Positions 35,702-46,103 are shown, counted from the first letter of the stretch. The stretch: DNA of 64,000 nt from Hydractinia symbiolongicarpus (GCF_029227915.1 NC_079878.1:19592001-19656000), one strand, 5' to 3'. The notes: generated by a model not told the origin, from the letters alone. Made by a program: numbers and translations.

Positions 35702-38226
35702 ATGGAATTTGATCCGATTCCTAAAATACCTTCTGGAAAAGAAGCAAGCGTTCAATTGCACGAGCTAGATCACCAAGTTAAACAGGTAGGAAACCTTCCT
35801 TTTTTTCTTTAAAATCCTATCTTTCTTCTTTCAGTTTTTTGAGTGGTTGCACTGAAATTTAGTCTCATATAATAGATCTTCTTAACCGAATTAGCGTAGC
35901 AATATCGTATTATATCGAAGAATAATTTTTGTTTTTTTTTTCCAATTAAACATAAAGACTGGAATCTTTAAACATAAAACTAAGAATATTTTTATATGAT
36001 TTGTTTGTTCTCGTGAAAAGAAGACGGTGAAAAAAATAATAGCATTTCCATTTTACCCTTACCGAACCCTTATCACAGTCAAATTATTGCTGTCGCAAAA
36101 TAAATTTGATTTCAGCGGTCCAATTTGAAAATTCAGAAGGGAATTAACATGCGCTATGCTTGTGGCCATGACAACGGTTAAACAAATTAGCCTATTATAT
36201 AACACCTTTCTACATCCTTTTTGAACATTTTTAAGAACGTCACGAATTATCTGCAACTCAGCAATTGCATTTTTTTTTAATTTTTTTTCTAAAATTTTTA
36301 ATTTCCATCTGTATTTGCAGCTTCAGAAGAGGATGATCCAATACTGTCCATTGGATAAATCACTGAACCATCTTGATCACGGATATCCCGATAAACCAAT
36401 GACGAATCATATTTATTCAAATCGTGTTCCGTTAAATTCTACGGGCGATGAGTTTGACGACGTTGAAGCTTACAAAAAGGAGATTGAAAAGATGAGGCGC
36501 CAGAATAACAAATTAGTCTTGGAAGCGGCGTATTTGAAAAACGAAAACTCAACTTGTGAAAGACGACTGCGAGAAGAGGCCTTGCTTCGGGAGAGGTAAA
36601 AGAGCTTTCCTGTATATAATAGCAGTTAAAAAAATAAATAAATGCACAGAGATAATAATTGATTTATCCATTTCATTTCAGCTTACAAGAGGAACTACAA
36701 CGTCTTGCAAGAACCGTCGAATCGAACGAAAGATATTCCTCTCATACGAAAGACGAAAATTTTAATCTAGTCAATTCGCATACTGAAAATATAAAATTGC
36801 TTAATGAACAGGTATGCCCAGAATTAGTTATGTGTGTGTACACGAAGCTGGCTTATATCTTTGCCTTGAATATTTACTCGAGGCTTACCTGTTTTTTTAG
36901 CTGCAAATATTTCAACAAGATTATGAGGAAGAGCGGCGGGAGTGTGAAAAATTACGTGTACATAACAAGGAAATTGAAGCACAGCTGGAAGAAGCGAAGG
37001 AGACTTTAGAACGTCAACAAAAGAAGGTAGCGCATTAACATATTCCATTGTTCGTACGTTAGGAACTAATTTAATCAGTTTTTTGATAGCATTATTTCCT
37101 CGAAATTGTGGCAAAGGGGCAGGATATTTGTTTTGGAGCATTTTTATAAAAAACATTTCGAATTCACAATAATACGTCTATCTGAGAATTGAAGTTGTCG
37201 ATGTGTCATTGTTAAGGTGATCGTTCTTAACGGGGATTTTCACGAAGCGAAGTGAACGGCGAATTCGACGGCGAATTCGACGGCGAATTCGCTTTTTAAT
37301 TTTCACGACAAAATAAATAAGGCGCCAAATTCATTGTTTACATTAGTAAACCGCGTTTTGATTGGTTAAAAACTAGCAGCAAAACCTTTAGCCGCTAAAA
37401 AGTAGGAATTGTTTCTACTTTTCAGCCAAGCGAATAGTTTGATGCAAAATCAAAACAAACAAAACTGCGCATGCTCAGATACAATTCGCCGTTCAATTTG
37501 CTTCGTGAAAATCCCCCTTTAGAGCGACAATCGGTTGTGATTTATTATACGAACGATAGGTAGAAAATAAATGCTTTAAATTTGTTTGTTTCAGCTCCTC
37601 CTATATTCGCAATTGTTTTCGAATCCTATACGAACACATGTAAACCTTTCCACGTCAACACCGTATCACCCATCTTCATCGAAGTCTTCTACGGCTCCAA
37701 GTTCACCTCAATATTCACCAAAAGAACACAAGCAGTCTTCTCATAGACTGACGTCTAGACACCATAAATCTAACGATCATATAGTAGAAGCTACAATATC
37801 ATCGTCTGAAGATCAGCCTCGGCGAAAATATTCACAGCCGTTGACGTCGTTTAATTATGAGAGTTTTGATTGGGACAACGAGAAGGTAATTATAAGGTTT
37901 TATGATACATGAAGAATAATCATAGAAACGAAAAGTTACTGTAGACTTATAAGCATTTTTAACGTCAAACCAATTCAACTGTACTTATATAATTTTTCAT
38001 GTACCATGGTTTCAAAACGACAATGAGAGAAAAGCTCAGCTATCAGTTTTTCAAAAAAACTTTTTTCGACATAAACTAGTGTTTAAGGTCTCACTTAGAG
38101 TCATTGCGTGATCGTTGCATTAACATGCTCGGGTAGGCCATACTAGTTTAATTTTTTTCTCTGATTTTTTAGGAATTTATATCAAAAGGTGTTCCTACCA
38201 GAAAGACGTTTACCTACCGTCTTTAA
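35702..38226 (+). CDS. Coiled-coil protein with UBAN-like segment (TNIP/ABIN-like)
   Basis: Six exons keep phase: 35702-35785, 36321-36595, 36682-36811, 36901-37026, 37595-37885 and 38173-38226, giving about 319 aa. The first 180 residues are mostly coiled coil. Exon 4 carries QLQIFQQDYEEERRECEKL, which fits the UBAN pattern of ABIN/NEMO/optineurin proteins (Q-x-x-x-F-x-x-D-F/Y-x-x-E-R-x-x-x-E), the part that binds linear or K63 ubiquitin. Exon 5 is a Ser/Pro-rich tail (SSPQYSPKEHK), also seen in TNIPs. TNIP proteins restrain NF-kB signalling in the cytosol with A20. A downstream alternative last exon at about 38293 would end in RKKHLCGSVSL. The start lies 15 nt after an acceptor. The UBAN call rests on one motif; a different coiled-coil family remains possible. 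Confidence 0.65.
37232..37516. mobile_element. MITE with 35 bp inverted ends in intron 4 of the TNIP-like gene
   Basis: The left end GGGGATTTTCACGAAGCGAA continues to GTGAACGGCGAATT; the right end is its inverted copy with about three mismatches. The left arm also has three tandem copies of GACGGCGAATTC. TA dinucleotides lie close to both ends. No ORF. Non-autonomous DNA transposon. Confidence 0.8.
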
Positions 38227-39060
38227 AAAAGAACGACGGAGATAATCTTAAAATGGACTGGTTGTGAATGGTAATGCCTTCTTTTCTTTACAGAGGAAAA
38301 AACACCTGTGTGGAAGTGTTTCACTATGACATACACCAAGAAATGGTGGGAAAATCCTCAATCAACCTAAGAAACAATAATAAAGTCGAGAATTCATATA
38401 TATATTTATATAAATATATATATATATATATATTAATTATGTATAGAAATAATGTATAGTAGCTATAGTATGCATATATGTTATATATATATAAACATGT
38501 TTATAACGAAAGAGAATTGCTAAATTATAATTTTTAGTAAAAGTATGCAAACATCTTCCTAAACTTTTAGCTAACTTGGGGAAAATAAAAGCCAACATGA
38601 TTCCAAGGACTTTTCATCTCTTATGTATATAACAGAATGGCAAAAAGAGAGAAGAAATGGGAACAAGGTTAGTTAACAGAGCATCGGAATATGTGCAATC
38701 TATGAGGAGCAAAAAGAACCAACCCAATATGATCTTTGACTCTCTCTTAGAATAAAACATTGCTCGACTTTCCTTACATAACCTTCTTACACGTAGATAT
38801 TTCAGGTTGTACAGGTAGAAGCATGCTTGCGTTATTTCTTTTGCGCACACCGTAAAGTGCATGAAAGCACCACAAGTACAGAAGAGATTCAGGATTTTAG
38901 AGGTTCGCGTCACAACTCTTCTGCCCAGCTCTCCGTGGGAGAGGTTACTATTTTGCACTGCTAACTTGAAGATATTGCTTAAAATAGCAATTAGAAACAA
39001 TCCAAGATTAGCTGGTAGATATTTAATTGCAAAAATAAAAGCGTTGCAAATTTTGTTTAC

Positions 39061-39193
39061 CATGCTTATTGCACGAAAGCATCTCATACGACGCAAATTT
39101 AAGAAATCATCACAAATGAACACAATTGTTTGACTCAAAGTTTTCAGTAAACATTTTAGTGTGGAAAAATTAAGCCGGATACACATGCACGTT
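39061..39193. repeat. 133 bp direct repeat, copy 1
   Basis: This 133 bp block, starting CATGCTTATTGCACGA and ending CACATGCACGTT, recurs in the same orientation without indels and with four mismatches at 47814-47946, exactly 8753 bp away. On the minus strand it forms part of a 190-codon ORF here, but in the second copy a stop interrupts that frame, so it is not conserved as protein. Confidence 0.85.
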
Positions 39194-39364
39194 TTTTGTT
39201 TTAATGGATTTATATTTTACACTTTTAACCTTAACGTCGTGTCTTCTTTTTTTTACTTCATACTTCTTTACCGTCAATTTTATTCACGTTAGCATTATTA
39301 AATAAAATAGGCCACTACTTCTTCGGTGTCTATTTTGTTTTATACATAAGAATATCTATATCAA

Positions 39365-39440
39365 CAACCTCGTTCCCAGGGCAATTTTTCGCTTTTTTGA
39401 TACCGAGACGGCGCGAAGAAATGACCCTGGGGGGCTGGTT
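39365..39440. mobile_element. Fold-back MITE, CAACCTCGTCC family, 76 bp copy
   Basis: The ends CAACCTCGTTCCCAGGG and CCCTGGGGGGCTGGTT are inverted. The interior matches, in reverse orientation, the copy at 46104-46183. A perfect 13 bp inverted repeat (AAAATCAGCACGA, 39441-39453 and 39455-39467) directly abuts its right end. Confidence 0.7.
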
Positions 39441-39940
39441 AAAATCAGCACGATTCGTGCTGATTTTTAATTTTGCAAAATTTGGTCATTTTGTTAAGAA
39501 TTGCATGCGGACCGCCGAGAACACCGTATTGCTATAATTTATGCAAAACAATCTTGGATCGAAATCAAGGATATTTTAGTTTTTTAAGTTTTATTTTTAA
39601 TCAAAAACAAGTTAGCTAAAGTGTTTTGAGTTTTTGCTTCAAGAAAACATGATTTCAGTGTTGCCTTCGCTTTCATTGGCTACAAACAAATTTTAAATAT
39701 ATATTTATTTTAAAGTTTTCAGCCATCTATGCTAGCTAGCTAGCAAAGGTCCAAGACGTACTTTTGTAGCTATAAAGGTTGTGCAAACCAAGGTAGCTAG
39801 CTACACTTTTTTAATTATGTTTTTTAGCTATCTTTATTTCATATTATAGTTAAAAGTGAAAGTACTTTTAGCTAGCTATAGCTAGCTATCAAGCCACAGA
39901 ATTCTCAGAGGGTTTTGTGATTAGAATTACTGAAGATGCC

Positions 39941-40210
39941 TATTATTATTTTATTATTTACCCAGGGTAGCCTCTTCAGGGTCCTGCGAAGGAATTCCTA
40001 GCACATTTAAAGCCATTTGAGCTACAAAAGTTGTGCAAGCACAGCAATTACTCAACTAGACAACCGCCTAAGATATCAATCCTATTCTCATGCTGAACGC
40101 TAAGCAGAAAGGATAGATTCACACTTTTATAGTCTCTGACATGACTTGGTGGGGTTTAAACCCAAGACCTTCCGCACTGAAAGCGAACGCTCTACCACAG
40201 GGCTAGCTAG
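39941..40210 (-). mobile_element. tRNA-derived SINE, copy 1
   Basis: On the minus strand the 5' head has a pol III box A-like GTGGTAGAGCGTTCGC and a box B-like GGTTTAAACCC after AGGTCTTGG. A conserved body and an (ATA)-rich 3' tail (39941-39958) follow. About 270 bp match the copy at 49397-49711. This is a short mobile element that depends on a LINE partner. Confidence 0.85.
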
Positions 40211-40977
40211 TTAAGCTTTTAGTATTTTTTTAGACACATGCAGTCTTTCTAATTCCATCTTTGTCTTGTTGGCGACTTATTGCTGACGTGAACCTCTATA
40301 AACCTAAGTTGAGGCTTTATCACGCCGGCATTATAGTGGCATGGTGTAGCTATATATTATACTAGTATTGAGTCATCAACGTAACCATCATGTGTCAGTC
40401 AGATACAGATCAGATATTTACGTTTTGACGTATATAATAACTGGCTCCTTTTGTCTGTTATTGTCATAACGTGCATATACACCTAAATAAAATCGTATTG
40501 TCTGAAAAATTTTCAGTTGTTACGTCAAAATTTATAATTGTCTTTAAAAAAAATCCTATCGCCCTGCTTTAAATGCCTAAATTCGGAAAGTATAGCTATT
40601 ACAAAATCATTTTTTATGCTAATCCCATCAGACCAGCCTAGTAAAAGCATCTCCTAACAAGTTTTAAAGCTTACCTCCCAAGAAAAATCAAGTTGACCTA
40701 AATCGATTCATAACATCTTCAGAAAAAACAATTTAACGTTTATTTTGTTAAAATAACTACTGTATTCAAGAAACCAGACAATGTTTACCTCATGTTTTTA
40801 AGCCTTCACCTCACTTGTTCGCCATTTTGCAAGTGAGCATTTAAGAGTATAATTCCGTCACTAGTTAGAAACTCACATTCGGACCCCCAGGATGAGAGGC
40901 GAAACTTTGCGGATGTGATGTGATGTGATTTGTAAAAAAAAGTTCCACACGTTGATGAATAAGGACGAATCCTTTTT

Positions 40978-43900
40978 TCAAATAGTAATATTGCTTCTTG
41001 CCCACTTACCTAGTTGTCTTAACCACCAAAAGAAACAAGGTGTATTCTGCCTCTTGTCAATGTATCCTTGTCGTACAGCAATGGCAAGAGATTGAAGCGT
41101 GGGATCTTCCAACGTTGCTTGCACAATCATATCAGTGGTAATAGCTGAATCACTTCTCATGACAGCATTGGTGACTAAGTATAAAGGAAATTCACTTTCT
41201 TGTTGGGATGGAGCCTGCTTTTGCTGTGGATGGCGAGAAAGATAATCAGATGGGTTGACTGAACCAGGTTCGTGTATTAGCTGGAAATTGTAGCCTTGTA
41301 GTTTTAGTTTATGCCTCAGAATACGTGCTGGCATGTCCTGCTTCGTTTGCTTATACAAGGCTAGTAAAGGTTGATGATCTGTACTGGCAGTATATTGGGG
41401 AAGCCCATACAGATATATGTGGTTCTTCATTGTTCCAAAAACGAGAGCAAGGCTTTCAATCTCTAGTTGTGAGTAATTCCTTTCGGTAGGTGTAGTAGCT
41501 CTACTGTCATAACGAATAGGCTTAAAGATGTTGTCTTGAGGATCTCTCTGGGCAAGGATGGAAGCAAGACCATCCTTCTTCGATCCGTCTACAATAAGCT
41601 TGGTGTCCTTACAGGGATCAAAATAAGCCATTGTTGTGTGTTGCTTCAAAACTTCCTTGAGCTTGTTGTATGCAGTGTTGCACTCATCTGTCCACTCAAA
41701 AACTTGGCCTTTACATGTTAGTTGTCGTAAAGGTGCAGTAATGTTGGCATAACCAGGAATAAAGGTACAGCTGAAATTGGTCATGCCTAGAAAGGATCTC
41801 ACTTCCGTTGCATTTGAAGGTGCTGTCATGGCATCAAGCGCAGTCACCTTGGCAGGATCCGGTGATATACCACTAGCCGAGAATATTAAACCAAAAAATT
41901 TAACAGATGTCACATTAAGTTGACATTTGGATCGTCCTAATGTTAATCCACAGTCTGCTAGTCGTTGTAGAACCTGGATTAATGTTAAATCATGTTCTCG
42001 TTGAGTACGACCAAATACAATGATGTCATCATAGATGTTAGCAGCCTGTTGGATGTCAGCTAAAGTGTTAGTCATTTCGTCATGGAATACTTCTGCAGCT
42101 GAATTGGTTCCAAAGTTGAGTCGCTTGAATTGACGTAGGCCTTTATGAGTGTAAAACACTGTGACGTATCGAGATGAGTCATCAATTTCAAATTGATTAT
42201 AACCATGGTTCATGTCCAGCTTAGAAAAATGGCATGCCCCATTCATTCTGTATCTAAGTTCCTCAATCGTTGGTATGACATGACGCGTGCGTTGAATTGC
42301 TTTATTGGCGGTAGTCATGTCAATACTCATTCTAATTTGTGATGGATCGGCTTTTGGTGTTATGACAATGTTGGAGACCCAGTCAGTTGGTCCCTCTACC
42401 CGTTCAATGACATCTTCCTTTTCCAGCTCCTGTAACAGAGTCTCCAACTTTTCACGGTGTGCAAACGGAATACGACGTTGCGCTTGCACAACTGGGCAAA
42501 CTGTTTCATCAATATGAAGGTGAACCTGACGATATTTATGCTTCCCAATGCCATTGAATACTACATCAAAGTGGTGCATAATTGCATCAACCTTCTGTTC
42601 TTGATTGTGTGTTGTGACTTCAAGCTGCTTTTCAAGTTCAACCGATGTCTCTATGGGAGTTAGATGTTTGGCCATTTCTCTATAATCTAGATGTTGTACT
42701 TTGGTGTGTACCTGTTTTACAGTTTGTTGGTTGTCAAGGTGATTTACATTGATAGCCAATACATCTAAATCGAAAGCTGTGTATTTGCCCATTAAACTTT
42801 GTGCAGCAGCTCCCTCTGTTACATAAAAGGTAGCCTGGACATTGTTGTTGTTGTTGGCAGTGATTTGTGCCTCAAACGCCCCCTTGATTGGTAATGTAAC
42901 TGAGTTGTATGGTTGCAGTTTTGCCTTGGTTGATTGAAGAGGAATGTGTTTTAAGTGTTCTTCATAAACATTCCATGGAATTACATTTGCATCTGCCCCC
43001 GAATCTACTTGCATAGTGATCCTGGTGTTGTCGATGTTTACCTCGATTACAGTGGATGGATAGTTTTCACAGGTGGTTCGTAGCTTCTCCGTCACTGCAT
43101 CAAGTTTAATTTCTGTTGCCCCATATTCGTAAAATGACCCTCCTTGTGGTCCTGGCTGTGCAATAAGCAAGTTGACTTTCTTGCTTTCACAAACTCGTGA
43201 AAAATGATTTTTCTTGCCACAGTTATTACATGTGGCACCTCTTGCTTTGCAACTTCCTTTGTGTGGTGTCGTTTCTCCACAATAACGACACAACTCAACC
43301 ATTTTTGTTGATTTGTTGGCAGGCTTCTTTGGTGCCAGCCGCATACCTTGCTGATCAGCATAATGTGCCAATTTGTTAAGGTCGATATTCTCCGCCGAAT
43401 GAGTATTATGAGGTTCCATCGTGTTTGCCTTCATGTAGCTAACTTCTCGGTGAGCCAGCTCCATAGATTGTGCCAGTTTCATCATTTGCTCGAAAGTCAT
43501 ATCATCTCTTATGACAGCTGTTTGCAATTTAGGAATCGGTGTGTGTAGAGTAACCACCAACTTAATTGCTTCCTTCATGTTCATTTGATCAAATTCACAG
43601 TCTCTTGCTTTAGTCTTTAAACGAGTAACCCATTGATCATGAGTTTCTTGAGTTGAGAGTGGTCTCATGCAGAAAAATTTGTATCTTTCTGCAGTGAGAT
43701 TCTTTGAACCTTTGAAATGCTCTTCGATCTTCCTCTTTGCCTCAGTGTATGTCGTCCCTGTATCTTCGAGGGTGTTGTAGAGCTCCCGCAACTGATGGCC
43801 GCCTAAGGCTAGGAGCGCTGCTTTTTTCTTAACTTCTGGTGAGACAGCCCCATCTTCTGTCGGTACTGTATCTAGTCCTTCAAAAGTAAAACAATATTCC

Positions 43901-44013
43901 AAATTTTCTACCCACATACACCAACGCTTGTGTATGTTTGAAGTATTTTCTTCGTGATCCTGTAGTTGAAATTCTTGCACACACGAGCGAAGATTCGCTA
44001 AGGCATGCGCCAT
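40978..44013 (-). CDS. Gag-protease-RT-RNase H polyprotein of a Ty3/gypsy-type retroelement, no integrase
   Basis: An unbroken 1011-codon frame. Residues 1-235 are gag-like. Zinc-knuckle cysteines lie at about 242-276 (CRYCGETTPHKGSC, then CNNCGKKNHFSRVC). An aspartic protease motif VDSGADANVIP is at 336-346. Reverse transcriptase spans about 510-770 with FSKLDMNHGYNQ and a catalytic NIYDDIIVFG in which the usual Y-x-D-D reads I-Y-D-D. RNase H follows at about 800-920 with D in LIVDGS, E in QLEIESLA and D in STDHQPL. The frame stops where the integrase zinc region should begin. A strong splice-donor sequence (CTAGGTAAGT) lies 13 codons before the stop. The full-length open frame implies recent activity or selection. 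Lineage within gypsy is not settled. Confidence 0.93.
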   Translation of the reverse strand: MAHALANLRSCVQEFQLQDHEENTSNIHKRWCMWVENLEYCFTFEGLDTVPTEDGAVSPEVKKKAALLALGGHQLRELYNTLEDTGTTYTEAKRKIEEHFKGSKNLTAERYKFFCMRPLSTQETHDQWVTRLKTKARDCEFDQMNMKEAIKLVVTLHTPIPKLQTAVIRDDMTFEQMMKLAQSMELAHREVSYMKANTMEPHNTHSAENIDLNKLAHYADQQGMRLAPKKPANKSTKMVELCRYCGETTPHKGSCKARGATCNNCGKKNHFSRVCESKKVNLLIAQPGPQGGSFYEYGATEIKLDAVTEKLRTTCENYPSTVIEVNIDNTRITMQVDSGADANVIPWNVYEEHLKHIPLQSTKAKLQPYNSVTLPIKGAFEAQITANNNNNVQATFYVTEGAAAQSLMGKYTAFDLDVLAINVNHLDNQQTVKQVHTKVQHLDYREMAKHLTPIETSVELEKQLEVTTHNQEQKVDAIMHHFDVVFNGIGKHKYRQVHLHIDETVCPVVQAQRRIPFAHREKLETLLQELEKEDVIERVEGPTDWVSNIVITPKADPSQIRMSIDMTTANKAIQRTRHVIPTIEELRYRMNGACHFSKLDMNHGYNQFEIDDSSRYVTVFYTHKGLRQFKRLNFGTNSAAEVFHDEMTNTLADIQQAANIYDDIIVFGRTQREHDLTLIQVLQRLADCGLTLGRSKCQLNVTSVKFFGLIFSASGISPDPAKVTALDAMTAPSNATEVRSFLGMTNFSCTFIPGYANITAPLRQLTCKGQVFEWTDECNTAYNKLKEVLKQHTTMAYFDPCKDTKLIVDGSKKDGLASILAQRDPQDNIFKPIRYDSRATTPTERNYSQLEIESLALVFGTMKNHIYLYGLPQYTASTDHQPLLALYKQTKQDMPARILRHKLKLQGYNFQLIHEPGSVNPSDYLSRHPQQKQAPSQQESEFPLYLVTNAVMRSDSAITTDMIVQATLEDPTLQSLAIAVRQGYIDKRQNTPCFFWWLRQLGKWARSNITI

Positions 44014-44275
44014 ATTTGTTTATGTTTTACGCACACAACACTTGAAGCCTAATTTGGTTGAGCGTGGTGATGTCCTACGTAAAGTCGTAGCCGTAGTACA
44101 AAAAAAAATGGCGGAGGTGGCTCCTGGCGAGCGACGCAGCTTGAGCGTAACAGTTTTCTTCCAAACAGTACAAGAATTCAGTACAAGGTTGAAAACGTAT
44201 TTGTACTTATCTGACAATGTTTCTGAAATGTTGTGGTAAATTTTCTTTGTATAAAATCCAATCCTCGTCGCCAAA

Positions 44276-44384
44276 TGAGAGATACCAGCAGGACAAGAAA
44301 TAACACGTGTGTCTCGTAATATAGTTAAATACAAAGAGGCTATGTACACTTCACTCCGTGCCTTACATATACAAATATATAACA
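44276..44384 (-). repeat. Probable 5' LTR with primer-binding site
   Basis: On the minus strand a 109 bp segment begins TGTTATAT and ends TCTCTCA. It is followed directly by TTTGGCGACGAGGAT (about 44261-44275), which parallels the GTGGCGACAGTATGGGA after the LTR of the element at 16.0 kb. About 250 bp of leader separate it from the gag start. No second copy is visible downstream of the pol frame, so the 3' LTR is lost or was never there. Confidence 0.6.
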
Positions 44385-44400
44385 GTCTGTATATATGCAG

Positions 44401-44552
44401 TCTCCGACACTACATTTCCCAAAGATCCAAAACAACGAACTATATGGATCAAACTGATCAAAAGAGAGGATACACTTCCAAAGAATTTTAAGATCTGCGA
44501 ATCTCATTTTACTTCTGAGTTCTTTGACTTTAGAAAGAAAAAAACAAAAAGA
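44401..44552 (+). pseudogene. THAP zinc-finger exon, partial
   Basis: After an acceptor-like TATATATGCAG the + strand encodes about 50 codons with FPKDPKQRTIWIKLI, then REDTLPKNFKICESHFTSEFF, ending at a donor-like AAGAAG/GTTAGT. This matches the second half of a THAP domain: the FPKDP turn, the conserved Trp, C-x-x-H and F. The first half with its C-x-x-C and the rest of the protein are not seen. THAP domains are the DNA-binding part of P-element and Kolobok transposases, in agreement with the TTAA-flanked ends. Confidence 0.7.
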
Positions 44553-44635
44553 AGGTTAGTAGATTTTTTCATTTTTATCGTCATTCATCGAACTCATGCG
44601 CTATTATCTAATTCGAATACGTTTACATATCAAAA

Positions 44636-44750
44636 CTCACTGATCAAATTAAAAATATTCGCGGATTCTAACTCGCAATAGCAACGACACTCCGCTTCGC
44701 TCGTCATTATCTTACACTTTCCACACTTGCACCACGTCCTTACAGCAACA
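44636..44750 (-). pseudogene. P2RX7_C-like cysteine-rich segment, remnant
   Basis: On the minus strand a short frame reads TWCKCGKCKIMTSEAECRCY followed by CELE and closes at a stop. It matches the zinc-binding pattern W-C-x-C-G-x-C-x(2)-M-x-T-x(2)-E-C-x-C of the P2X7 C-terminal domain, which in many animals occurs in lineage-expanded and transposon-linked genes. Just upstream (about 44760-44850) another frame has an acidic SDFSWESCDEDTF stretch, likely its previous exon. Too short to be functional as seen. Confidence 0.5.
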
Positions 44751-45249
44751 GCAACACGTTAAGGGACTTCTTCTTGAAAAGTATCCTCATCACAGCTCTC
44801 CCAACTGAAATCCGAGTCAGTGCTTGGTCTAGTATTTCGCCTGCTCAAATTGAAATTCTACAACATTTTCCCTGTCGCTCTTTTTTTCTTTTTTTGCGTT
44901 GTATTGCAACCGAAGTTAGTATTCATTTTCAAAGATTCCTGATATTTTCACAGGGGTAAACATATTCATTGCCAATGAATTTCATTATTAAAGTTTGAGT
45001 AAAAAATTTCAATGCAGAAGATGATTTACGATCTTCTAACAGGTGACGTCAGAGCACTCAAGGTGAAGAAATTTATAAAACAGCATTGTGGATGTTTTAC
45101 CTTGTGTCGGAGGTGAATTTTTGAATCTTTGAATAGGCATTATTAACATATAATTGCGAATTAAGGAAAATAAACTTTATATTCGTAAATCACGTATGAA
45201 TATGAGCCAATTTAGGTCAACTTAATTTTTCTCGGGAGGTAAGCTTTAA

Positions 45250-46103
45250 CTCAATATCTTTCTTTTTATCCTTCTTTTTTATCATATTGCAGTTTTGGTT
45301 TTCACGAAACAGGTCCCTGGAAACTCATTTACAACTAAAAGGCCACTATGGTCAAATCAATTGACTTTTTTCAATAAATTTATGTTTGTTGCTTTACTAA
45401 GAGATTAAAGTCATAAAACATAGGATGTTGCATTTCATGCAGTCAGAGAAAATTGTTATTTAATCTGTAAATTCGATTGTTATTTAATCTGTAACCGATT
45501 TAATTAAGCGTATAACTAATTAGTTAATTAAATGGTATGAACTTCCTAATCCAGTTTTTTAATCTTTTTCAACCAAATCAACAGCATATGATTTTATTTT
45601 TTTGTTTATGTGTTCTGCACCGAAAGAATATTAGCTAGAGTGTAAAAGAAGGTCTGTTCGGGAGAAATAGGATTAGTTATGTATACCTGCATATACCTTG
45701 TGTTGTATTTAAGCTAGCTAGATGCTGCTAAACATGTCTTCAAGAAAACCTTCATTGTGTTTTTTACTACACCCTGTGCACAAAAGCTAGCATAGCTAGC
45801 TTTAGAGTCTACTAGCTACCTCCTCAACTGCACTGCAAAAAAACAGAAGCTTACTTTAACAGCCTCTGGGTACAACTAAAAGCTATTTAATTTTGTTTGC
45901 ACGTTAAGCTATACTAACAATGCCAAATATTTTATTTTTCACAAAAATAAATTCAGTCCCGCAGAACATAAACATTCCAGCGTCCCGATCGCACATAAAC
46001 TTAGCCGCCATTATTGTTTTTCTGTTATTATTCAATTTTGTGCGCATAAATTAATTTATCTTCATAATAAACGGAACTTGAGAAACCAATCAGATATCAT
46101 AAC
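45250..46103. other. Intergenic, nothing recognised
   Basis: AT-rich, with a short tandem duplication of a TTGTTATTTAATCTGTAA unit at 45453-45494 and several TAGCTAGC motifs. No gene. Confidence 0.35.

Larger units (their letters stand above)
40668..45245. mobile_element. Composite TIR element with TTAA flanks (Kolobok-like) carrying a gag-pol frame
   Basis: The outermost bases are AGCTTACCTCCC and its inverse. The inverted ends match at about 89% over 45 bp (AGAAAAAT[CT]AAGTTGACC inside), with weaker similarity further in. TTAA lies immediately outside both ends (40664-40667 and 45246-45249). TTAA duplications together with a THAP zinc finger (44401-44552) are the hallmark of Kolobok transposons. 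Inside lie a 3 kb minus-strand gag-PR-RT-RNase H frame, a 109 bp LTR-like sequence with a primer-binding-like motif, and a P2RX7_C-like cysteine motif. No DDE transposase core is visible. The simplest reading is an LTR retrotransposon nested in a Kolobok-like element, with integrase and 3' LTR lost. A chimeric element that moves as one unit is the alternative. Confidence 0.75.

Noticed and set aside
38614-39186. 190-codon minus-strand ORF with hydrophobic stretches, first taken for a receptor fragment
   Set aside because: No family motif is visible, and its first 40 codons fall in the 133 bp repeat whose second copy has a stop in that frame.
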